The notes under the pieces were generated by a model that made no database searches, was not told the DNA's origin, and worked only from the letters and a program-made list of their open reading frames with translations. Shown here piece by piece: positions 46,860 to 57,100 of a stretch of 64,000 nt of DNA. A program made the position numbers and the translations under genes. Source of the stretch: PLA3 sp964592235 (GTDB lineage: Bacteria > Planctomycetota > Phycisphaerae > UBA1845 > UTPLA1); assembly GCA_964592235.1 (NCBI GenBank), contig CAZQCF010000017.1, positions 1 through 64,000 on the forward strand, read 5' to 3'. Every line of letters starts with the position of its first letter. The stretch's first letter is position 1.

Positions 46860-47492
46860 ATGGCGATGAACAATAATCTGATTCCGTTTGTCATCGAGAA
46901 GACGGGCCGGGGCGAACGGTCTTACGACATTTACTCGCGGCTGCTGAAGGACCGCGTGGTGTTTCTCGGCGGGCCGATCGATGACGAAGTGGCGAACGTC
47001 ATCGTCGCGCAGATGCTGTTCCTTTCAAACGAGGACCCGCAGGCCGACATTCACTTCTATGTGAACTCGCCCGGCGGCAGCGTTTCGGCCGGCCTCGCGA
47101 TCTACGACACCATGCAATTCCTCCGATGCGACGTGGCGACCTACTGCGTCGGCGTGTCGGCCAGCATGGGCGCAATCCTGCTGTGCGGCGGGGCCAAGGG
47201 CAAACGCTACGCGCTGCCAAATTCCCGCGTGCTATTGCACCAGCCGCTGATCGGCGGCGTCATGCAGGGCGCGGCGACGGACCTGTCCATCGAGGCAAAG
47301 GAAATCCTTCGCCTGCGCGACGTGCTGTACGGCATTATTCGCAAGCACACTGGCGCCGACATCAAGAAGATCGAGAAGGATTGCGATCGCAATCTCTGGC
47401 TCGATCCGGTGGAGGCGACCGAATACGGCCTCGTGGACAAGATTCTCGAGCGGCAGCCCGAAATGGTCCGCCGTGCCAATTCAGAGGACTAA
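46860..47492 (+). CDS. clpP: ATP-dependent Clp protease proteolytic subunit, second copy
   Basis: This 210-residue paralogue of the preceding gene also has an intact triad: Ser102 in GVSASMGA, His127 in LLHQPLIGG and Asp176 in KDCDRNLWL. The Asp context (CDRN instead of ERDRF) sets it apart from the first copy, as in bacteria with two-component ClpP. The ATG at 46860 has AGGAG 9 nt upstream; a GTG at 46851 is in frame. A lipoprotein gene starts 8 nt after the stop. Confidence 0.94.
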   Translation: MAMNNNLIPFVIEKTGRGERSYDIYSRLLKDRVVFLGGPIDDEVANVIVAQMLFLSNEDPQADIHFYVNSPGGSVSAGLAIYDTMQFLRCDVATYCVGVSASMGAILLCGGAKGKRYALPNSRVLLHQPLIGGVMQGAATDLSIEAKEILRLRDVLYGIIRKHTGADIKKIEKDCDRNLWLDPVEATEYGLVDKILERQPEMVRRANSED

Positions 47493-47500
47493 CGAGTCTG

Positions 47501-48205
47501 ATGCCTCACCACGACGATCAACGAGTCGCACGCTTCAGCAGCCCGCGCGGCCGGGCGAACCTCGGCGCCTTCCGAATACGACATCGCCTGGCCGGCGCGT
47601 TCGCCTTTGGGCTGGCGTTCTTCTGCCTCGGCTGCAACACGCGGCCCGACGCCCACATCGCACAGATTCAGGAGCTTGAAGACAAACTTGCGGCGCAGGG
47701 CCGGTCCCTCGCCGAAAAGGACGCCACGCTCGCACAGCAAGCCGCGGAGATTCAGCGGCTGCGCGGCATGGACGATCGCGCCCGGTACGACCGCCTCGTG
47801 CGCGTCGACCGCATCGACCTGGACCGCCTCTCGGGCACGTATGACGACAACCGCGACGGCGTACCCGACGGCATCGTGCTTTATGTTCGTTTGTTTGATG
47901 CCGACAATGACGTTCTCAAGGCGGCTGGTTCGGTCCGCGTTTCGCTTTACGACTTGTCACTTCCCGATGGGCAACAGTCCCTGGCCCGGCTCGATTATTC
48001 CGCGGAAGAGCTGAAGCCCCTTTGGTTCGGCCGCTTCATGACCTCTCACTACACCTTGCGGCTGCCGTTCGGGCCCAACTGCCGCAAGCCGTCCGGTCAG
48101 TCCGTGACCGCCGTGGTGGTCTTCACCGACCTTCTGTCCGGCCGCTCATTCGAAGCTCAAAAGGCCTTTTCCTGCGAGGCCGTTGCCGCAAGTGGTTCCC
48201 CCTAA
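47501..48205 (+). CDS. Hypothetical lipoprotein with short coiled coil
   Basis: This 234-residue protein is not assigned to a family. After a basic N-terminus and a hydrophobic core (AGAFAFGLAFFC) comes the lipobox CLGC, then a coiled coil (ELEDKLAAQGRSLAEKDATL and on, about 55-90). A beta-rich domain ends the protein (DGVPDGIVLYVRLFDADNDV, VRVSLYDLSLPDG, TAVVVFTDLLSGRSF). It starts 8 nt after clpP, so it may be cotranscribed with tig-clpP-clpP. The ATG at 47501 was chosen because the open frame further upstream overlaps clpP. Confidence 0.72.
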   Translation: MPHHDDQRVARFSSPRGRANLGAFRIRHRLAGAFAFGLAFFCLGCNTRPDAHIAQIQELEDKLAAQGRSLAEKDATLAQQAAEIQRLRGMDDRARYDRLVRVDRIDLDRLSGTYDDNRDGVPDGIVLYVRLFDADNDVLKAAGSVRVSLYDLSLPDGQQSLARLDYSAEELKPLWFGRFMTSHYTLRLPFGPNCRKPSGQSVTAVVVFTDLLSGRSFEAQKAFSCEAVAASGSP

Positions 48206-48494
48206 CACTGCTTGTCCGGCTTGCGTCCGTCGGCCACCGGCCTGCCGATCTCCGCATAATCGTGGATTTCAGCACCTGGAACACGGGCTTGTCCAGAAAG
48301 CGAGTTCCACAGGGATACTGTTCGTCCACACACACCCCTTGGATTTCTGACCCCTGGAACGTGTCCTGCTGGTGGCGCGGGATTCAATCGCCAGTATTGT
48401 TACGGGCATGAATGATCCGATAACAGGGATAAAGCTTGGTTTGGTCGCGGTTTGCGCTGATATTATCGGCATCCGCCGAGGCGGATGCAGGAAC
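48206..48494. other. Intergenic region upstream of the FHA/coiled-coil locus
   Basis: No supported gene is present. A 9-bp hairpin GCATCCGCC-GA-GGCGGATGC lies at 48469-48488, just after a TATTAT -10-like element (48461-48466) whose -35 (TTGGTT, 19 nt upstream) is poorly spaced. This may be the promoter and leader of the FHA locus. Confidence 0.35.
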
Positions 48495-48650
48495 ATGGAA
48501 ATGGTCGGCCAGGCAAAAGTTGGCGTGGCCCTGCGAAGCGGCATTGCACCCTTGCGGCATCGTTGGATGCAGGCGCGCGGCGCGGAAACGGAACCCGTAG
48601 ATGGCGCACGGATTCTCGAAATCCGTGTGAATGAGGTGAGACGCTCGTGA
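48495..48650 (+). CDS. Possible small protein preceding the FHA gene
   Basis: A 51-codon frame starts at ATG 48495 (second ATG at 48501 with AGGA at better spacing) and ends in a TGA that overlaps the GTG start of the FHA gene as GTGA. The overlap is what one expects of coupled genes. The product (ending ARILEIRVNEVRRS) has no family I recognise. It could equally be a chance frame in the leader. Confidence 0.3.
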   Translation: MEMVGQAKVGVALRSGIAPLRHRWMQARGAETEPVDGARILEIRVNEVRRS

Positions 48651-51094
48651 AGACCCGCCCAGCGCCCAGTGCCGTCGCGGAAGCTCGCATTCGCCTCGTG
48701 TCCACGGATCCGTCGGTCCGCCCGGGGGTGCGCGGCGTCGAACAAGACCTGACGATCATCGGATCGGGCGATGGGTGTGAAATCTGTCTTTCATCCAGCC
48801 GGGTCGATGCGGCGCACACCGCGATCCTTCGCATTGGCGCCGCGGCGTTTGCCTGCGACCTTGGCGGGGCCGGCGGCACGATCGTCAACGAGCGGCGGAT
48901 TCGCTTCGAGCGGTTAAGCGACGGGTCCGTGCTCAAGATCGGACCGTATTCCTTCTGTGTGGAACTGTCGAACACGATGGCGGGCAACGCGGCCTACGGG
49001 ACGTTTACGCTGCGCGATGACCGAACGATTGGGGAAATAACGAGCCAGGAACCGGTGCTGTTGATCGGCAGCGACGCCGCGTGCGATGTCGTGCTGGCCG
49101 ATCCTTCAATTGGTCCGCGTCATGCCCTGATTGCCTGGACGACGCAGGGGCCGGTCCTGCGGGACCTGGTGGGCAGCTTCAACATTCGGCGCAACGGTCG
49201 GCATGTGAGACAGGCGCTTCTCTGCGACGGCGATCGCATCGGAATCGGCCCCTACGAGTTGACCTTTGCCTGCGTGGCGCAGGCTGCGCCTGCGGCGGCG
49301 TCTGATACGGCGAACAGCGGCACGTGCGCGGCGACGGCGGATGCCGAGGGCGCGACGAGTCTCTCCGAGATTCTTAGCAAGATGTCGCATGCTGATACAC
49401 CGTGGCCGGATTCGATTCTGACCGGCGCGGGTGGCGCGAAATCGTTGGGCGAGACGATTGACGATACCGAAATCGATGAAGCCATTGCGGCATCGGCGGG
49501 ACCAATTCCCGTCGTCGGCGGGCGGGGCGCATCCATCGAGTCGGCGCCCGCGGCCGACGCGAACGATGCCGTCGTTTCTGCAAGGCTGAAGGTGGTTAAC
49601 GAGAAGAGTGAGCGGCTCAAGGCGCGCGTGGCCGCGGCGCAACACGCGCTCGACGAGCGTGCGAAGAAACTTTGGGACGGCCTCTCGAAGGAACGCGAAC
49701 GATTGAGCAGCTATCACAGCGAACTGCAGGCCAAGGCGCGAAAGCTGCTGGAAGCCGCGATGCAAAAGCGCGAGGCGCTCCAGTCGCGAGCGGGCGACGC
49801 GGATTCGAGCCAACCCGCCGAGCGTGTTGAACCGGTTCCGCCGTTTATTGACCGCCGCGAGGTGGATCGCGTGTTCGGCGGGTCGTTTGAACCAGCCGCC
49901 GCGACGCAGCGCAACGCGGATGCGACAGATTATGCGACTCGCCAGGCGGAGGGCACGACGACATCGGATGCGGCGACTGCTTCGCAGCCGTTTACGGTTA
50001 TTTCGGCTGACTCTCTGGAAGCCCAGGCGGCGGAGTTGGCGTCACTGGTTCGCGCCGAGCGAAGCGAAGTGGACGAAACAGATGCACGACTGGAAGCATT
50101 GCGATTTGACATTGAGCGGCTGCGGAGCCATCTCGACCGCGCCGAGGATCGACACCGCGTGCGGCGCAAGGAACTGGACGAGCGCGTCCAGACGCTTCGC
50201 CGTGCGCACCAGGCGTTGGCGGGCGAGCACGAAGCGCTGATGAATCGGCTTCGTCAGGTGGAGGCGAGGCAGGCGACCGTAAACAGCAGCCTGGCCGAGG
50301 CCGAGCAGGGACAAGCCGAGATCGCCGCGGAGGCGCAGCAGCTGGCGGCGACGCGCGATGAGTTCGAGTCACGCCGCGCCGAGCTTCGTCAGACGCTGGA
50401 ATCCGAACGGTTGCGATTGCAGATGCGCCAATCGGAAATGCAGCGCCGCGCCGCGGAACTTGCGCGAATGGCCCGCGAGCGAAGGCAGCAGATCGAGGAG
50501 CAACTGGCCCGGCAGCAATCGGCCCTGGAAGCTCGGGAGCGCGAAATTCGGTCGCAGCGCCTGGCGATCGAAGAGGCGGGCCGCTTCGAGCTGGATCGCA
50601 CGGCTGGCGAGCTTGAGAAAGTCCTGAATGCGCGGCTCGCGGAGATCGAGCGAGAGATTCAATCGCGACAGAGCGGCTTGAGTTCGTGGATGGACGCGCT
50701 CGCGTGCGGTACGACGGCGGGGACTGATTTGTCGGCCCAGCCCGGCGCCGCGAAGGTGACACCACTCAACGGGGCATCGTCGGAAGGGCGCACGACCTCG
50801 ACCCAGCCGTACGAGTTCGGGAGCGAGCCTGTGACGCTTGCTGCAGGTGAGCGAGGTCGCCTGACCGATCTTCAGCGCGAGATTGAAGGCATCCAGGATG
50901 CGATTCGCGGGATTCCGCAGGTGGCGCCGGCTGCGATCCCGACTGGCGAGACGGCCGAGGCGACGGCGCGATCGCGCTGGCCCAGCGCGCTCAAGGCGCG
51001 ATTGAGCGAGAAGATCGCATCGCTGCGGGTCCAGGTCGGGCCAGAGGTCAGCAAGCCGCTGGAGCCGATTCCACTTGAAGGAGAGGGTTCCTAG
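48647..51094 (+). CDS. Protein with two FHA domains and a long coiled coil
   Basis: This 815-residue protein begins with two FHA folds: about 15-107 (SSSRVDAAHTAIL, TIVNERRI) and 118-212 (DPSIGPRHALIAW, NIRRNGRHV). In both, the Arg that usually follows Gly in the phosphate-binding loop is Ser (IGSG, IGSD). A linker and Ala/Glu/Arg-rich coiled coils follow (about 305-375 and 450-680). There is no membrane segment. The GTG start has GAGGTGAG upstream. A coil segment (ALDERAKKLWDGLSKERERL) closely matches one in the giant protein 81 nt downstream, so the two are related and may assemble. FHA domains bind phosphothreonine peptides, implying kinase input. Confidence 0.8.
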   Translation: MKTRPAPSAVAEARIRLVSTDPSVRPGVRGVEQDLTIIGSGDGCEICLSSSRVDAAHTAILRIGAAAFACDLGGAGGTIVNERRIRFERLSDGSVLKIGPYSFCVELSNTMAGNAAYGTFTLRDDRTIGEITSQEPVLLIGSDAACDVVLADPSIGPRHALIAWTTQGPVLRDLVGSFNIRRNGRHVRQALLCDGDRIGIGPYELTFACVAQAAPAAASDTANSGTCAATADAEGATSLSEILSKMSHADTPWPDSILTGAGGAKSLGETIDDTEIDEAIAASAGPIPVVGGRGASIESAPAADANDAVVSARLKVVNEKSERLKARVAAAQHALDERAKKLWDGLSKERERLSSYHSELQAKARKLLEAAMQKREALQSRAGDADSSQPAERVEPVPPFIDRREVDRVFGGSFEPAAATQRNADATDYATRQAEGTTTSDAATASQPFTVISADSLEAQAAELASLVRAERSEVDETDARLEALRFDIERLRSHLDRAEDRHRVRRKELDERVQTLRRAHQALAGEHEALMNRLRQVEARQATVNSSLAEAEQGQAEIAAEAQQLAATRDEFESRRAELRQTLESERLRLQMRQSEMQRRAAELARMARERRQQIEEQLARQQSALEAREREIRSQRLAIEEAGRFELDRTAGELEKVLNARLAEIEREIQSRQSGLSSWMDALACGTTAGTDLSAQPGAAKVTPLNGASSEGRTTSTQPYEFGSEPVTLAAGERGRLTDLQREIEGIQDAIRGIPQVAPAAIPTGETAEATARSRWPSALKARLSEKIASLRVQVGPEVSKPLEPIPLEGEGS

Positions 51095-51175
51095 CACGGG
51101 CGCTTCGGCCCAACGTCGTCCACGGATGGGCGACTGTTCGAACGTGATGCGAAGGTACGGCGGAGTCGTCCCTGT

Positions 51176-54100
51176 ATGCACAACCCAGGTTCACCATACG
51201 AATCAGACGCGGACCGTCAGTCCCAGGAATCGGGCGTCGGGCCAGCCAATGCTCCGCTCGATTTTGAACTGCCGGTTACTTCAAGCGATCGGTCGAGATT
51301 GGATGAATCCGCCGATGTGGCAGCCGAATTCGCAACGGCTGCCGCGTCGGTTGAAGCGGAACTGTCTCGCGATCTGGAGCATCTCCGTTCCGCGGCGGAC
51401 GGTCTTGGCACGGGCCTGGGATGGGCGGATCAATACCGTGATGAGTCGGCGGCGCTGGCGGCCTTGGGTTCGGGATTCGAGAACGGTGGGGCCGGTGCAA
51501 AGAGTGCGTCGCATTCGTCGCAGACGGGGGTACAATTGCATACTGGGGGGGCTACGGCGGGACAGGGGGACGGGGCAACGAGAACTTCCAAGCCGCTCTG
51601 GCCGGATACCGGAGCGACGCTTCGCGCGCAGGAGCGGTCTGCCGGTTCGGTCGCGGGTGCGTCTCTGGAGCATTCAACAGCGCCCGGGGACGGAGTCGGA
51701 TCGACGGGCGGTCGCATTCGAACGGCGTCAAACATGGGAAAACCGATGCCCAGGGATTTCGTGATGGGACAGGCGGCACAGGCGTCGTCGGGGGCGTCGG
51801 GCGGCGATGACGCGATGCTGGACGAGGGCGTTTCGGAGCAGGCGCTGGGCCGGATGCAGAAGGAACTCCAGGAAGCGCGCGAGCAATTGGCCCAAGCCCG
51901 GCAGACCATTACGCAGCAACAAGGCACGTCGGAGAAACCAGCCGGCCGACTTCGCGCGGCGCAGGTCGCCGAGTCCGGCGCCGATTCTGCATCCACGGGC
52001 GGCTTGTCCCGCGAAGAGATCGACAAACGCGCGACGGAACTTCGTCAGCGCGTGGTAATGGCACAACAGGCGCTCGACGAGCGGGCGCGGAAACTGCGGC
52101 AGGCGTTGGCGGCGGAACGCAGCCGGCTGAAGGCCTATCACGCGCAGTTGCAGCGGCGCGCGTCGGAGCTGTCGGAACAGTCTCGTCGGCAGGTGTACGG
52201 ACCGGACAGCGCGCGGCGACAGGAAGAATTGGAGCTCAACAAGGCGGACTTCGCGCGCCGGACGGCCGAGTTGGAGCAGTTGGAGGCGCAGCTTCGCGAG
52301 ACCGCGAAGGCCGAACTGGCCCAGCGTCGGGCTGAACTGGAGCAGATGGCCAAGGCGCAGCTGGTGGCGCGGCAGGCTGTACTGGAGCAGCGCGAACGGG
52401 CCCTGGCGGAGCGCGAGGCGAAGCTGGACGAGGTGATCCAGACGCGCGCGGCGCAGATCAAGCGTGAGGCGGCGAGTTGGGAGGGCCGGCTCGGCACACG
52501 CCAGCGCGTTTTGAGCGAGCGCGAATCGACGTTCGATCAGCGAGCGCGGGCCAAGCTGGACGAGGCGGATCGCGAAGCGGCGCGGCGTCTGGCGGATGCC
52601 GATCGCGAAGTGCAGACTCGGTTTGCCGAGGCGAAAAAGGAATTGGCCGCGCGGCAGACGGAACTGGAGTCGCGCGAGCGCGGGTTGAATGAACGGGAGA
52701 ATCGAATCGAGGCCGAGCGGGCGGCGCGACTGGCGGAACTGGAGCGCGACATGGCGGCGCGCGAGGCGGCGCTCGAGGCCAAGAAGCGGCTGCTGTTCAA
52801 GCGTGAGGCGGAGCTGGAAGCCAACGTCAGCACGCGGCTGGCCGAACTCAAGCGCGAGACGGTCGAAAAGCAGACCGAGCTGGACAAGAAGCGCGATGCG
52901 CTGATGAAGCGCGAAGCGGAGGTGGAGCAGACTGCGGCAGCGCGGATCGCGGAGATGAAGCGCGAGCTGGCGCAGCAGCAGGCCGAGCTGGTGGCGAAGC
53001 AGGATCAGTTAATCAAGCGTGAGGCGCAGCTTGAGCAGGCGGTCAACAACCGCGTGAGTGAATTGCGCCGCGAGTTGATGGACGAGCAGGGCGAAGTTCG
53101 CGCGCGGGCGGCGGCGCTAGCCAAGCGCGAGGCCGATCTCGAGCAGATGGTGCAGACGCGCGTGGGCGATGTCCGCCGGAGGCTGGCCGAGGAACAGGCG
53201 GAACTGGAGCAGCAGAAGCGGTCGCTCTTCGAGCGCGAGACGAAGCTGGAGCAGACGATCGTTGCGCGGTTGGCGGAGATGGATCGTCAGTCGGCGGCGC
53301 GCCGCGCGGAGATCGAGGAGCGCGAGCGGGCGGTGGCGCGGCTGGAAGCGGAGATTCGCAGCAAGTCCGAAGCGCTGGAGAAGGCGCGCGCAACGCAAAC
53401 GGAACAACAGAAGTCTCGTGCAGCGGAACTGGAAGAGCAAATCCGCCGCCATCGCGAGGCGGTGGAACAGGAAGAAGCGATTATCCGCGAGCGCGTGGCC
53501 GAGGCCGTGGCGCGGCACGAGGCGGAGATCGCGTACCGGCTGCGGACCCTTGAAGATCGCGAGAAAGCCATCGCACATCGGGAGCAATCGTTCGCGGCGG
53601 TCGAGGCCGAGCTGAAACAACGCGAGTCGTTGCTCGCGTCGCGCGCCGAGTCGGTCGAACAGGGCGAGCAGGAGTATTCGCAGCGCCAGCTCGATCTGGA
53701 GATGCGGGAGCACCGCATCAAGGATCGCGAGGCCGAGCAGGAAGCGCGCCGGCGCGAGCTGGAGGAGCTTCGCCAGGCGGTCGATCGGCGGATGATGGAG
53801 GCCGACGCGGCCGATCACTCGGTTCGCGAAACGAAGGATCGCATCGAGCGCCAGCTGGAGGCGCTGCGCAAGGGCGAGGCCGATCTGGAGCAGGAGCGCG
53901 AGTTGCTGGCGGCGCGCAGTGCCGAAATCGAGTCGCGCGAATCGGCGCTGAAGGCGCGGACGGACGAAATTCAGTCGCTCAATCGCGATCTGGATGCCGA
54001 GGCGCGGCGGCTGGCGCAGGAGCGCGAGAAGCTGGTTGATCTGGAGCATCGTGCAAGCGAGATTGAATCGCAGCGGCTGGACCTCGAATCGCAGATGGCC

Positions 54101-57100
54101 GCGGTCGAGAAGAAGCAGCGCGAGGTGGATCACGCGCAGGCAATCCTCGACCGGGAAGCAGCCGAGTTTGAGAAATCGCGGCTGGAAGTGGATCGCAAGG
54201 CGGCGGACTTCGATGCGCGCGAGGCAGCGCTGACTGCGCGATCGAAAGAACTGGCCCGCGAGTCGGAGTCGATCCATGCGGCCCAGAAGGCGCTGGAGAC
54301 ACAGCAGGCGGAGGTTGCGGCGCTGCGCGAGACGCATACGCGGCGACTGGCTGACTTGGATGCGCGCGAGAGCGTCGTGGCCGATCTGGAGCGTCAGAAG
54401 GCAGATGTCGAGAAGCAGGCGCAGGCGCTGCGAGAGGCGCAGGAAACGCTTCGGGCCGAGCGATCGCGCATGGCGGAGGACAAGTCCGCTCTGGATCGTC
54501 AGCGCGAGGAACTGACGCTTCGGTCGGACGAGATCGCCTCGCAACAGATTGAAGTCAACGCGCGCCGGGACGAACTGGATCGCGAGTGGGCGAAGCTGGA
54601 GCGAGAGCGCGTGGCCGCGCGCGATCGCGAACGGCTGCTCGCGGAAGAGACGGCGCAGCTCAAGGCCGCGCAGGCCGAAGTGGAACAGGCCCGGGCAACG
54701 TTGCGTCGCACGACGGAAGAGACGGAGGAGCTTCGCCGTCAGCTCGTGGCCAAGGCCGACCGCATGCGGCTTCGCAAGGCGCGACTTGCCGAAGACGCCG
54801 CGCTGGTGGACAGCCGGTTGAAAGAGTTGAACAGCGAGCTGGAGGCGGCGCGCCGCGAGCGATTGAAGCTGACGCAGGAGCGTGAGGAGCTGGAGCGATC
54901 GCATCAGCACATCGCGGCCGAGCAACAGCGGCTGAAGCGGGCTCGCGAGGAACTGGAAGAGCAGCAGGCGGCGGATGTCGAGGCGCGGCGACTGAATGAC
55001 GAACATCGCCGGAGACTAGCCGACCGCGAAGAGCGGATGGCGAAGCGCGCGCGACAACTTGAGCAATACGGTGCGAATCTCAAGCGCCAACTGGCCGAGC
55101 TTCGCCGACAGCGGCAGGACTGGGCCGAGCTTCACGGCCGCGGCGAATCGGGCCAGAAGCTGTCGACGCTTCTGCGAGATGCCGAGGCAAAGGAGCGCGA
55201 GCTGCGGCAGAAAGAGGAGGCCCTTCGAGCGCACGAGGAGGCGCTATCGGCGGTTGCCGCGGAAGTGGCCGAGGCGAAGCAGGAAATCGAGCGTCGCACG
55301 CGCGCGGTGGAAGGCAAGGCGGCGGAGGTTCGTCAGGAAGTCGAGCAGTTGCTCCGCCAGCGCGACGAGCTGGAAGAGGCCGTGGCGGACCGGCGCGAAG
55401 CGCTGGAACGTTCTCGGCTTGCGGCCGAGTCGCAGGTCGCGGAATTGGAATCGGCGCTGCGTGAGCGCGAGCGCCGTCTGGAGGCGGATTATCAGCTTCG
55501 CGTGGAATCGCTGGAGGCCGAGGCGGCCGCTCGCGAAGAGCGCGCGATGCAGGAGTTGCGCGAGAGATTCGAAGCGACGATCGCGGACCGGTTGGCTGAC
55601 GTGCAGCGTCGTGAGGACGAAACGCAGCGCCGGTGCGAGAATCGACTCGCGGAAGTCGAGCGCGACATCCAGACTCGGCTGGAGTTGCTCGAACGGGAAC
55701 TCAAAGAGCGGCGTGAGCAACTCGACGCACAGGCGGCGCGTCAGCGACAGGAGCTGGATGCGGAGCATCGTGCGCGACAAACCCAGTTGCAAAGTGAGTT
55801 CTCCGGCCGTCGGTCGGAGGTTGAGTCCGAGCTGGCGGCGCTGCGCGAACGGATTCAGCGCGACGCGGATGAGTTCCACCGGCGCGAGGCACAGTGGGTC
55901 GAGGAGCGTGCGGCCCTTCGTCGCGAGGCGACCCGCGCGGCGGCCGAAGCGGCTACCCGTGCGACCGCGCGACAGGAGGCATCTCGGAGGACACCGATTC
56001 AGGAGGAGCCGATCGACCTCGCACCGGCGGTCGATTCTGCTTCTGAGGAAGACATTGCTCGATTTCTCGCCGAGGACGACTCGTTCGACACTCCGGCTAA
56101 GCCGAGCGTCGCGACGTCGTTTGGTGGAGAGACAGCATCCGCGCTCCCGTCGACGGAAGCGCCAGCGGACGGCGCGTACACCGACGATAGCCGTGTGCTG
56201 GATGATCACGATCTGGAGTTTGTCACCGGCGAGGAGATCAACGAGCTGCCGCTGCCGGCCGTGCAGCACGACGCCGAGTCGTTTTCGGCGATGCCGATTC
56301 CAGCTCCGCGCCGTCGCGTGTTCCGCGCGGCATCGCTGGGCTTGATCTTTGGCGGCCTCGCGGCCATGGCGTATCTCTACACGCCGTCACGCGATGTGAT
56401 AGCACGCGGGCGATTTCTGCTTGAGGGCGACGGCAAGGGCATTCAGGCCAGCGCTCGCGAGCACGCCGCCAATCTGCTGCGACCCGAAGTCTTTGACGAA
56501 GCGTCGCGTCTGGCGTCGGCGGACTTGAACGCGCTCTATCGTGACCAGCGTTTCTTCGTGGCCGATGCGCCGACCGGCGATTGCGTGGATGTTCGAATCA
56601 AGGCGCCGCTGGCCGATCAGGACAAAGCGCAGGCCTGGGTCAGCGCGGTCGGACAGGCGTACACGGCGGCGCTGGGTCGGTTGGGTAACTCGCAGGAAGA
56701 AATCGAGCGACGCATAACGTCCCTTGAGACAGGCATCGCGCCGCTGCGAAGCGAATTGGCCGAGGCACAGGCCAAGTTGGCGACTCTTGAACAGGTCGCG
56801 GCAACCGATCCGCGGCTGAAGCGCGTCAACGATGCGCAGCAATCCAAGGCGCGGATCAAAGAAGATCTTGTCGCGGCGCAGAAGGAAATCGATACGGCCA
56901 AGGCGGCGCTGGCCGACTTTGAAGCAACGCCGGCCCCGACGACTCCGATTGTTCCGACGGAGGCGCAGCTCGCCGAGGCAGCGACGAAGGATGAAGAACT
57001 GAACCAGGCGTTGCAACAGCAGCAAAGCAAGGCCGTGGAGTTTCACGCATCGCTGGTCTCGGCGATGGACAAGGCGCGGCGGCCGATCCCGGAATTGATG

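Noticed and set aside
53117..55006. 629-codon minus-strand frame opposite the giant coiled-coil gene
   Set aside because: Repetitive Glu/Arg/Ala codons on the coding strand create open Leu/Arg/Phe-rich antisense frames; no membrane or enzyme motif is convincing.
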